Position numbers and translations under genes: made by a program. Shown here one piece after another: positions 30,728 to 37,602 of a stretch of 64,000 bases of DNA (position 1 is its first letter; each line of letters opens with the position of its first letter). This DNA comes from Spirosoma telluris (lineage in GTDB: Bacteria; Bacteroidota; Bacteroidia; Cytophagales; Spirosomataceae), in assembly GCA_003259005.1 (NCBI GenBank), contig QLII01000001.1, positions 4,108,501 through 4,172,500 of the forward strand, read 5' to 3'. Below the pieces are notes generated by a model. That model saw only the letters and a list, made by a program, of their open reading frames with translations, did no database searches and was not told the DNA's origin.

Positions 30728-31856
30728 TTATAATCGTTGCATCAGCCGAACCACCTGCTCGTTTTTCCAGGCAACAAAGTCCCCGGCCTCAATGTGTGCC
30801 CGAGCTTGCCGGACTAGCCAGAGGTAGAACGTCAGGTTATGCAGGCTGGCAATCTGCCCACCCAGCAACTCATCTGATTTGACCAGATGCCGGAGGTAAG
30901 CTTTCGAATAAAACGTACTGGCATACCCGCCTAAGCCCGCGTCGATGGGGCTAAAGTCCCGGTTCCATTTTTCGTTTTTGATGTTGATAATTCCTTCCGT
31001 CGTGAACAACAACCCATGCCGGGCATTTCGTGTCGGCATCACACAGTCGAACATATCCACCCCTAAGGCAATTGCTTCCAGGATGTTAGCGGGTGTTCCA
31101 ACCCCATCAAATAGCGCGGCTTATCGGCAGGCAAGATACTATTGACCAACTCAATGGTGGTATACATCTCCTCGGCAGGTTCGCCTACGGCTAATCCACC
31201 AATGGCATTTCCTTCACGTTCTTTGCCAGCAATTGTTTCGGCCGACTGACGGCGCAAATCTGCGTAAGTACTACCCTGCACAATTGGGAACAGGGTTTGC
31301 CGGTAGCCATAATGCCCTTCGGTTGAATCGAAGCGATCAATGCACCGGTCAAGCCATCGGTGCGTCATTTCCATCGACTGCCGGGCGTATCCATAGTCGC
31401 AGGGATAGGGTGTGCACTCATCGAAAGCCATGATAATATCGGCGCCAATGGTTCGCTGAATATCCATTACCCCTTCTGGGGTAAACGTATGTTTTGACCC
31501 ATCGATGTGCGACTTGAAGGTTACCCCTTCTTCCTTAATCTTCCGCGTATTAGACAGTGAATAGACCTGATAGCCCCCGAATCGGTCAGAATAGGCCGTT
31601 TCCAGCCATTAAATGCATGCAAACCACCGGCCTCACGCAGTACATCGAGGCCCGGTCGCAGATAGAGATGGTACGTATTGCCCAGAATAATGTCGGCGTT
31701 GATGTCGGTTTCAAGCTCACGCTGGTGAACGGCCTTTACCGTTCCAGCCGTACCGACCGGCATAAAAATTGGCGTTTGAATGGTCCCATGATCTGTTGTG
31801 AGCGTTCCCTTTCGGGCTTTCGACTGGGGATCATGCGCAGTAATCGAAAATGTCAT
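30728..31856 (-). CDS. tgt: Queuine/preQ1 tRNA-ribosyltransferase (two apparent frameshifts)
   Basis: Reconstructed length is 376 residues, normal for the enzyme. Motifs are TPIFMPVGTAGTVK, GNTYHLYLRPG, the DSGG substrate loop (restored at the CCCCC of 31574-31578), IGGLAVGEP and the nucleophile Asp region VDMFDCVMPTRNARHG (restored at the CCCC of 31102-31105). It exchanges guanine for preQ1 at position 34 of GUN tRNAs. The usual C-x-C-x2-C zinc ligands are not visible before FYSKAYLRHL, although the later His (SLHNL) is; I believe this is common in Bacteroidota enzymes. The start at 31854-31856 lies four bases from a strong -7 box, so the leader is very short or absent. Confidence 0.92.
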
Positions 31857-31859
31857 AGT

Positions 31860-31868
31860 GCAAAGATA
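31860..31868 (-). promoter_or_regulatory. -7 box of tgt
   Basis: On the minus strand this reads TATCTTTGC, a full match to TAnnTTTG, ending four bases before the tgt ATG. It implies a nearly leaderless message. Confidence 0.7.
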
Positions 31869-31985
31869 CGGAGGAAAAGCAGGAGAGGGAGGAAAGGGGC
31901 GAGGAGGAGGAAGGAATAAAACTTCTCTTTTCTCCTTTTTCCCTCCTCCCTTTCCTCCCTTTCCTCCTTCCTCCCCTTTTTCCTC

Positions 31986-31994
31986 TATCTTTGC
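31986..31994 (+). promoter_or_regulatory. -7 box of the glycosyltransferase 2 gene
   Basis: TATCTTTGC is a full match to TAnnTTTG and lies 46 bp before the GTG chosen as start. The matching -33 region is pyrimidine-only, with no TTG. Confidence 0.65.
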
Positions 31995-32040
31995 GACTTC
32001 GTTCAAAACCAACGCAGTAGCGAGTAAACTTGTCCTTCTA

Positions 32041-33231
32041 GTGATTATAGCATTACTGATAGCCTGGCTCCTTGTAGTCAGTATTCAGCTCATTTATATC
32101 CTCTTCGTTTTTTCCCGAACGGCTTTCTACCGCCAACCCGAGCAGAATGTCCCAAACGTACAGGCAACTTCCCGCACCAAATCTATATCCGGTATTACCA
32201 TCGTCGTTTGCGCCCGCAACGAACTGGCGAACCTGACCGAACTATTGCCCTTACTAAATGCCCAGAATTATCCTGATTTTGAGATTTTAGTCATGGACGA
32301 TCGTTCGACAGATGGCACCAGCCTGTTTCTGGAAAACGATATTTCTCATCTGCAACACGTTCGATTTATTCGTATCGACAAAGAGCATGAGCACGTTACG
32401 CCTAAAAAATATGCGCTTACCATTGCGCTGAAAAAGGCCGCTTACCCCATTGTACTGCTCACCGATGCCGACTGTCGCCCCGCTTCCGACGGGTGGTTGA
32501 GCGGTATGGTAGCTCCACTGATTAACGACCAAAAAGGCATTACGCTGGGCTTCTCCCCGTATGAACATCGGCCAGGTTTACTCAATTTGCTCATTCGATC
32601 CGAAACCCTCTTTACAGCTGTACAGTATTTGTCACTGGCTTTAGCAGGTCGGCCGTATATGGGTGTCGGTAGGAATCTGGCTTATCGCACCAGCCTGTTT
32701 TTTGCCAACAAAGGATTTTACACTCACATGAACGTGACAGGTGGCGACGATGACCTGTTTATTAATGAAGTCGCGATAAAACAAAACACGGCGATCTGCA
32801 TCGACCCCGATACATTTATGTGGTCGAAACCCAAAGAAACCTGGGCGGAGTGGCGGCTCCAGAAAAAACGGCACCTGAACGTAGGCAAATACTATAAACC
32901 GGGCAACAAATTCCGACTGGGCCTGCTTACCGGTTCGCACGTGCTCACCTGGGTGATAGCCTTTGCCGTGGGCATCGTCGTGCTCGTTCATGAAGTAGTT
33001 CCTTATTCTTTCACAGCTAACGAATGGTTACTTTTGCTGGCAGGAACGGGTCTTTTTGTTTTACGGGAGCTCGTGTTCTGGGGCATCGTTGGCCGAATCA
33101 GTTACCGACTGGCACATACGGTTCACTGGGCGAGTATACCCTTCATCGACTTGTTGCTGGCCGCCTACTACGGGCTGGCAGGGCTTAAAACTGTTTTCAG
33201 ACGTCGTAAAAAACGACTTTACTGGCGATAA
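32041..33231 (+). CDS. Membrane glycosyltransferase family 2
   Basis: A 396-residue protein with an N-terminal membrane helix (IIALLIAWLLVVSIQLIYIL), a GT2 catalytic domain (SGITIVVCARNELANL, VMDDRSTDG, TDADCRP, GGDDDLF, and QKKRHL in place of QxxRW) and two or three C-terminal helices. The reading frame is open far upstream, but that part lies in the purine/pyrimidine repeat and before the -7 box, so I use the GTG at 32041; the exact start is uncertain. It probably transfers a sugar to a lipid or glycan at the inner membrane. It is divergent from tgt and upstream of rsmG. Confidence 0.82.
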   Translation: MIIALLIAWLLVVSIQLIYILFVFSRTAFYRQPEQNVPNVQATSRTKSISGITIVVCARNELANLTELLPLLNAQNYPDFEILVMDDRSTDGTSLFLENDISHLQHVRFIRIDKEHEHVTPKKYALTIALKKAAYPIVLLTDADCRPASDGWLSGMVAPLINDQKGITLGFSPYEHRPGLLNLLIRSETLFTAVQYLSLALAGRPYMGVGRNLAYRTSLFFANKGFYTHMNVTGGDDDLFINEVAIKQNTAICIDPDTFMWSKPKETWAEWRLQKKRHLNVGKYYKPGNKFRLGLLTGSHVLTWVIAFAVGIVVLVHEVVPYSFTANEWLLLLAGTGLFVLRELVFWGIVGRISYRLAHTVHWASIPFIDLLLAAYYGLAGLKTVFRRRKKRLYWR

Positions 33232-33236
33232 ACTTA

Positions 33237-33326
33237 ATGTATAATGAAGAATGAATAATGTAGAATAGCAGACCTGGCCCATTATCTATTGTTCATGCTT
33301 CATTTTTCACTCTTCATTCTTTACAT
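33237..33326. repeat. Imperfect inverted repeat of AATGAAG/TTCATT words before rsmG
   Basis: ATGTA (33237-33241) pairs with TACAT at 33322-33326, followed inward by AATGAAGAATGAA-type words on the left and TTCATT-type words on the right, about 29 bp with a few mismatches. The right end overlaps the rsmG start codon. Confidence 0.6.
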
Positions 33327-33953
33327 GAACCTTGATCTGATTTTAAAATACTTTCCTACGCTAACGCCCGAGCAAAAAGAACGCTTTGCCGCTTTAGACG
33401 GGTTATATCGCGACTGGAATGCGAAAATCAATGTAATTTCGCGGCAGGATATCGACGCCCTCTACGAAAAGCATATCCTGCATTCGTTGAGTATTGCCAA
33501 AATTGTCCAGTTCAAGCCGGGCACCGAGATTTTGGATGTAGGCACGGGAGGGGGTTTCCGGGTATTCCGCTGGCCATTCTTTTCCCGATGGCCGATTTTC
33601 ATCTGGTCGACAGCATCGGCAAGAAAATAAAAGTTGTGCAGGAGGTAGCGGATGCGCTGGGGCTTACGAACGTGAAGGCGGAGCAAATCCGGGTGGAGCA
33701 ATTATCGACTACCTACGATTTTGTGGTGAGTCGGGCGGTCACGCGTCTGAAGCCCTTTTTGGGTTGGGTGCGGTATAAAATCCATAAAGCGGGTAACAAC
33801 GACCGCCCTAATGGTGTTTTGTACCTCAAGGGAGGAGACCTTACTGAAGAACTAGCCGAAGTGGATGACCGTTACCGTGTTTATGACTTATCGGACTATT
33901 TTGAAGAACCTTTTTTCGAGACCAAGAAAGTAATTTATATACCTAAAAAATAG
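33325..33953 (+). CDS. rsmG: 16S rRNA (guanine-N7) methyltransferase RsmG (one apparent frameshift)
   Basis: Reconstructed length is 209 residues, normal for RsmG. It has DWNAKINVISRQDI, the SAM site LDVGTGGGFPG (restored by one base at 33558-33559), HLVDSIGKKIKV and the conserved VVSRAVTRLKPFL. The enzyme methylates N7 of G527 (E. coli numbering) in 16S rRNA. I chose the ATG at 33325; sequence upstream belongs to an inverted repeat. Hairpins of two different vocabularies flank the gene on both sides. Confidence 0.93.
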
Positions 33954-34033
33954 TATTAGGAGCGAGGAGTGAGGAGCCATCCGGTTCACTTTTCACATAT
34001 GCCGGACGGCCCCTCGCTCCTCGCTCCTAATAC
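33953..34033. repeat. 32-bp inverted repeat of GAGGAGCGAG words after rsmG
   Basis: Arm 33953-33984 pairs with 34002-34033 over 32 positions, with three G-U type differences and a 17-nt loop. It begins on the last base of the rsmG stop codon and ends 10 bp before the next start codon, so it fills the gap between two codirectional genes. Confidence 0.85.
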
Positions 34034-34043
34034 GCCCCTCATT

Positions 34044-34349
34044 ATGCCAAACGAAAAATTCCGATCCAGCAGTTTTAAAGACCCACTTACCCCCGACGAG
34101 GTTGTGTTCAACGATAAGGGAGTTACTTTCCGCGCCCGCAAATTGATTGGCGGTACGGATAACTTTGTCTTCTACTCTGACATCTCGGGGGTTGAGATCG
34201 ACAATGGGTTATTCTTCTCAACGGTACGGGTCATTCCGCGTGCCCGTCCTGAGATTGTGATCAGCAATTTCTCCAAAGGCGACGCTCGCCGGATCAAGGA
34301 ATTGATTCTGGAGAACGTGCCCAGCCACCGTCCTGATCAATTTCGTTAA
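34044..34349 (+). CDS. Small bacterial PH-like domain protein
   Basis: A 101-residue protein. The core (KGVTFRARKLIGGTDNFVFYSDISGVEIDNGLFFSTVRVIP, read as alternating strands) followed by a helix (SKGDARRIKELILENV) fits the short bPH-type fold. There is no signal peptide. I chose the ATG at 34044 because upstream sequence is inverted repeat. It is downstream of rsmG with the repeat between. Function is unknown; a lipid- or protein-binding role would be a guess. Confidence 0.65.
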   Translation: MPNEKFRSSSFKDPLTPDEVVFNDKGVTFRARKLIGGTDNFVFYSDISGVEIDNGLFFSTVRVIPRARPEIVISNFSKGDARRIKELILENVPSHRPDQFR

Positions 34350-34431
34350 AATTTACACGGGCCTTCCCGCTGATTGCCATTAAGTTATCAAAAATTTATA
34401 GGGATCAGCGATATTTTTTAGGGCTTAGTAC

Positions 34432-34463
34432 TTGCGTGGTATCGGGAATCGCGCTACTTTTGC
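34432..34463 (+). promoter_or_regulatory. Promoter of tRNA-Asn
   Basis: TTG at 34432-34434 and TACTTTTGC at 34455-34463 are spaced by 20 bp, matching the Bacteroidota -33/-7 pattern, and end 23 bp before the tRNA. Confidence 0.75.
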
Positions 34464-34486
34464 ACCACGATTCCCCGAGTTCACAC

Positions 34487-34560
34487 TCCCGAATAGCTCA
34501 GTCGGTTAGAGCATCTGACTGTTAATCAGAGGGTCGCTGGTTCGAGCCCAGCTTCGGGAG
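34487..34560 (+). tRNA. tRNA-Asn (GTT)
   Basis: A complete cloverleaf: acceptor TCCCGAA/TTCGGGA (34487-34493 with 34553-34559), D arm GCTC/GAGC, anticodon stem TCTGA/TCAGA with loop CTGTTAA (anticodon GTT at 34521-34523), T arm GCTGG/CCAGC with TTCGAGC, and discriminator G. The CCA end is not encoded. Confidence 0.97.
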
Positions 34561-34570
34561 CCTGATAATC

Positions 34571-34604
34571 AAGCACTTACGAATAATTTGTAAGTGCTTT
34601 TTTT
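34571..34604 (+). terminator. Terminator of tRNA-Asn
   Basis: Stem AAGCACTTAC (34571-34580) with GTAAGTGCTT (34590-34599), a 9-nt loop and a T run to 34604, directly after the tRNA. Confidence 0.9.
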
Positions 34605-34923
34605 ATTTTCTTACCCACTGGCTCGCCCAGATTGGATATATATGCTACTATAAAATTACACTGTTAAGCACTGATACTTTTATAATAGCATATATAAGAA
34701 CGTTTCTGCACTAAGGATTCGGCAATACTATTGGTTCGTTTATTCCGGCGAAATGATCTGTTAGAGATAGAGAATTTATAATACTGATTTAACCAACCGG
34801 GAGTGAAGTAGTTAGTAGGTGCGCCTTGGAGTCAATATGTTGAGTGTGACTGCTACGCAAACTACCCGTGTTCCACAGACATGCAAGATTTGTTTAACAG
34901 CCACCGAAAGCTATTAGCCTCTT
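34605..34923. other. Intergenic region with an AT-rich inverted repeat
   Basis: No gene is visible. A 19-bp inverted repeat (34637-34655 with 34678-34696, one G-U difference) made of TATATATGCTA-type sequence lies at the left end. It could be a remnant of a mobile-element end next to a tRNA, but no transposase or target duplication is seen. The rest is featureless. Confidence 0.5.
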
Positions 34924-35316
34924 CTATTTTAGCGTTTCTGAGTGGCGCTCTGGTTTTAATTTTTCTATCAATAAAACATTAAACGTTTGCGGCTCTTCCC
35001 AGCAGGGTAGATGAGCTGACTCCTCGAACCATATCAGTTCTTTAACTGGGGCCATCAAGGATTCATAGTAATCAGCTACCAGGGTTGCCGGACAGTTAAA
35101 ATCATAGCGCCCTAAACAAAAATAGATCGGAATGGTGAGGGCTAGAATTTGAGTTTTTAAATCCATTCGTGGCCATATAGTTTCAACCATTGGGTAAGCT
35201 AGACGTTGTATTTTATTGATCTTTAACAGATTAAGTAAGCTGTATTCTCTGGATCGTAAAAAGAGTTGGATACCAGGCATTTTAAGATTCTGATGTTGCG
35301 CTCCACCATACTCAGG
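34924..35316 (-). pseudogene. C-terminal remnant of an alpha/beta hydrolase
   Basis: About 130 residues match only the C-terminal part of alpha/beta-fold hydrolases: EYSLLNLLKINKIQRL, then IPIYFCLGRYDFNCPA with the acid residue, and WFEESAHLPCWEEPQTF with the catalytic His. The N-terminal half with the nucleophile elbow is absent. The frame runs upstream a little past the ATG at 35280 (GGAQHQNLK) and then hits a stop at about 35317. The nearby sequence contains no missing half in another frame that I can find, so this looks like true truncation, unlike the one-base breaks elsewhere. It is probably non-functional. Confidence 0.7.
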
Positions 35317-35422
35317 TTATGTCGCTCTTCGTTATGTTTTACTTTTTTGTCCGTTTGGTTCGGACCGTCGATTCGGCCAAACTTTTTTCGGATCGGGACT
35401 TGTAGGCCTTGTAATTGCCAAT

Positions 35423-36040
35423 TTATTGCTGGCTGCTTTTAGCGCCGACCCCTCCAATCGCGAAACTAGCCGTTACCTCCCCGTAGGAGCTTTTACTTAC
35501 GAAGTCGTAGACATCACCCGGATAAATAGCCGCTATCCCAACGGTTCGAGGGAGTATATTGTAAGCAAGACTAAGTCCAACATGAGCGACTTTAAAACCG
35601 GCCTGGATCATGCCGCCAAACTGATTGCCCCCAGCGATTGCACTCTTAGCGATGTCTTGGCCAGCGATAGAAATCGGTAGAGCGGTACGAGCGAATGAAT
35701 ACACACCTATACCGGCTCCCACAAAGGGTCGGAATCCATTAGCGGTTAAATAATAATGGCCCGTCACCAGAGCCGAAGCCACTCCTTTGGCTTCACCCGT
35801 TGTATTCCTAGGCGCAAAAGCTATTTGGCGAGCCATTACCGCTAGGGATAAACGAATACCCATCTCAAAATGACTCGTTAGGGCATATTTCGGCTCAATC
35901 TGTAAAGAAAGGCCACCCGATGCACCCACGGGTTTGGCATAGCCCAGCGCCAATTGTAGGCTAAATGGCTTATACGACTGCGCTAGACTTAATGAGGAGG
36001 CCAATAAATTAGCTAGAAAAAAAGTAAAAAAAGGCTTCAT
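35423..36040 (-). CDS. Outer-membrane beta-barrel protein
   Basis: A 205-residue protein with a signal peptide (MKPFFTFFLANLLASSLSLAQ) and alternating amphipathic strands throughout (FSLQLALGYAKPV, HFEMGIRLSLAVMAR, GFRPFVGAGIGVYSF, KVAHVGLSLAYNI, EVTASFAIGGVG), as in small OmpA-like or OMP_b-brl porin-type barrels. There is no peptidoglycan-binding domain. It lies 34 bp downstream of a second barrel gene in the same direction, so the two probably form an operon. Function is unknown. Confidence 0.75.
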   Translation of the reverse strand: MKPFFTFFLANLLASSLSLAQSYKPFSLQLALGYAKPVGASGGLSLQIEPKYALTSHFEMGIRLSLAVMARQIAFAPRNTTGEAKGVASALVTGHYYLTANGFRPFVGAGIGVYSFARTALPISIAGQDIAKSAIAGGNQFGGMIQAGFKVAHVGLSLAYNILPRTVGIAAIYPGDVYDFVSKSSYGEVTASFAIGGVGAKSSQQ

Positions 36041-36074
36041 AATCTGTAGGGGAAGCGAGGTAACGACTTGCTTC

Positions 36075-36656
36075 TTAGAAGCTTACTCGGATTTGGGGGC
36101 CAATATGTACACCCAGTAAGGGGAAAGCTGGTTGGACAAAACCACCGGCCTTGACGCCAAACCCAATTCTGTTGGCCAGTAAATAGTACCCTTCCAGGCT
36201 GATTGGGAACTCTAGTTGAGTAAACGAAGCCTGGTACCACTCGTTCCGATAGGAATAGTCTAAGCGCTGGTTCAAAATGCCTGCACCAGCTCCCAGCTGT
36301 AGATTAAATTTATTGGTTGCTATCAGGGCATATTTGGCCATCGCATACCCATGCCGCTCGGTCCCCCGTGCGTTTGGGTTATCCAGAATATAGATAAACT
36401 GCGCATAAATAAGGCCGGTGGGAATAGTGGGTATATCATCATAGTAGTCGAATTTGCCAGCCATAAATCCCGCTGTAACCGTCAATCGATTGGTAAGACG
36501 ATAGCCCATATCAGCCGAGACATAATCTCTAAGTTGATTTTTTTTGAAGCTTGGGCTGCTGTATCCCCCATAGCTAAAGGTGAGCTCATAGGTCTTTTTT
36601 TGAGCTAAAACCGACAATGGCGTTACCCAGAGTAAAGTCAGAAGTAAAGCTTTCAT
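36075..36656 (-). CDS. Outer-membrane beta-barrel protein
   Basis: A 193-residue protein with a signal peptide (MKALLLTLLWVTPLSVLAQ) and repeated amphipathic strands (TYELTFSYGGYSS, NRLTVTAGFMAGKFDYY, FNLQLGAGAGILNQRLDY, RIGFGVKAGGFV) ending HIGPQIRVSF, typical of a small barrel. It is not an obvious paralogue of the next gene at sequence level but has the same build. Function is unknown. Confidence 0.75.
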   Translation of the reverse strand: MKALLLTLLWVTPLSVLAQKKTYELTFSYGGYSSPSFKKNQLRDYVSADMGYRLTNRLTVTAGFMAGKFDYYDDIPTIPTGLIYAQFIYILDNPNARGTERHGYAMAKYALIATNKFNLQLGAGAGILNQRLDYSYRNEWYQASFTQLEFPISLEGYYLLANRIGFGVKAGGFVQPAFPLLGVHIGPQIRVSF

Positions 36657-37178
36657 GGATAGGATAGACGAGTTTTCTTACAGATACTTAAATGACGAGT
36701 AGAGTTGGAATTCTCCTTTTCTATTTTATTTCCTAACGTGCATGGCTGTAGCAAAAGTCGATGAAGGTTTATTTTTACGGCATTCCGTTTTCTAACCCGA
36801 GCGAAATTCCAACTAAAACGGCTCATTCCTGGTCTACCGATAAAATGTCGGGTATGAGAAAGACAATTGGCTTCTTAGGAGGGTGGTATAGTCGTGCTGA
36901 ATCGGACAGTGTGTACTACACTAAATAGCTTGACACAATATAGTTTCATTTCGTTAAGCCCTCTTTGGCGTTCTTGGAGGTAACGACCTTTCTAGAGGCT
37001 TGTTACCGCGGCTGAAATTGAATAAAATCTCCAGTTTGCGCGACTGGAAGTCGGTGGGCCAAAATCCGTTTATTCTTATCCAGTATGTTCATCGTGGGCA
37101 TTACCACCATTTTTAATGCACAGACTTGCTGTCCAAGATCGTACAGATAATGTCCGTTTGTGGACAGTATTTAATAAC
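36657..37178. other. Long intergenic region before the PadR gene
   Basis: No gene is visible in these ~520 bp. A short palindrome TGTCC-N6-GGACA at 37151-37166 resembles the TGT/ACA half-sites bound by PadR regulators and lies about 100 bp before the PadR gene. The rest appears featureless on both strands. Confidence 0.45.
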
Positions 37179-37213
37179 AAAAAGGGCTATTCCTGAGCAG
37201 AATAGCTTTTTTT
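37179..37213. terminator. Terminator-like hairpin upstream of the PadR gene
   Basis: A 14-bp stem (37179-37192 with 37200-37213, two G-U pairs), 7-nt loop and seven-T run. It stands 12 bp before the -7 box of the PadR operon and insulates it from upstream transcription. Confidence 0.8.
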
Positions 37214-37224
37214 AGTTTTGGCAA

Positions 37225-37233
37225 TAGATTTGT
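37225..37233 (+). promoter_or_regulatory. -7 box of the PadR/permease operon
   Basis: TAGATTTGT matches TAnnTTTG and lies 31 bp before the PadR start. The -33 position falls inside the terminator stem, with no clear TTG. Confidence 0.55.
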
Positions 37234-37264
37234 ACGATAAAATGTAAACTAATAAGCGAAAGCT

Positions 37265-37602
37265 ATGCGTCGCACGTATTTAGGCGAGTTTGAAGAGGTT
37301 GTTTTGTTAATGGTAGCCATTCTGGATGGGGAGGGTTATGGCGTTACCATCAGCCAGGCACTGGAGAAGCATACGGGCCGAATCGTTACATTTGGCACCG
37401 TCCATAATACGCTCATTCGTCTGGAAGAGAAAGGTTTTGTGACCTCGGAATTGGGCGGAGGTACTACTGAGCGGGGGGGCGACGCAAGCGCCTATTCCGG
37501 GTAACGGCCCTGGGGAGTCGGGCGCTTCAGGAGATTCAGCAGCTTCGTCAGGAGCTTTGGCAACTGATTCCACTCAAAACGGTGCAGCTTATTAGCCTAT
37601 GA
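37265..37602 (+). CDS. PadR-family transcriptional regulator (one apparent frameshift)
   Basis: Reconstructed length is 112 residues, a typical short PadR. A winged-helix domain is seen: TYLGEFEEVVLLMVAILDGEGYGVTI, then TFGTVHNTLIRLEEKGFV, then the wing. The frame breaks in a seven-G run (37473-37479); one added base gives RGGRRKRLFRVTALGSRAL and a C-terminal helix ending LKTVQLISL. The restored stop overlaps the permease start (ATGA), showing translational coupling. In Cytophagales such PadR genes usually precede FtsX/MacB-type permeases and probably regulate them. Confidence 0.85.

Larger units (their letters stand above)
31860..31994. repeat. Purine/pyrimidine word palindrome holding two divergent promoters
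   Basis: The left half (31870-31920) is almost all purine (GGAGGAAA, GAGGAGGA words) and the right half (31922-31985) almost all pyrimidine (CCTCC, CCTTTC words), giving a long imperfect inverted repeat. The outer ends are matching -7 boxes: GCAAAGATA on the left and TATCTTTGC on the right. The tract could extrude a cruciform; purine mirror symmetry would also allow triplex forms. Confidence 0.75.

Noticed and set aside
31798..32040. In-frame upstream extension of the glycosyltransferase 2 protein rich in Gly, Arg, Pro and Phe
   Set aside because: It translates the purine/pyrimidine repeat and lies before the -7 box at 31986, so it cannot be in the message from that promoter. The matching extension of tgt on the other strand is rejected for the same reason.
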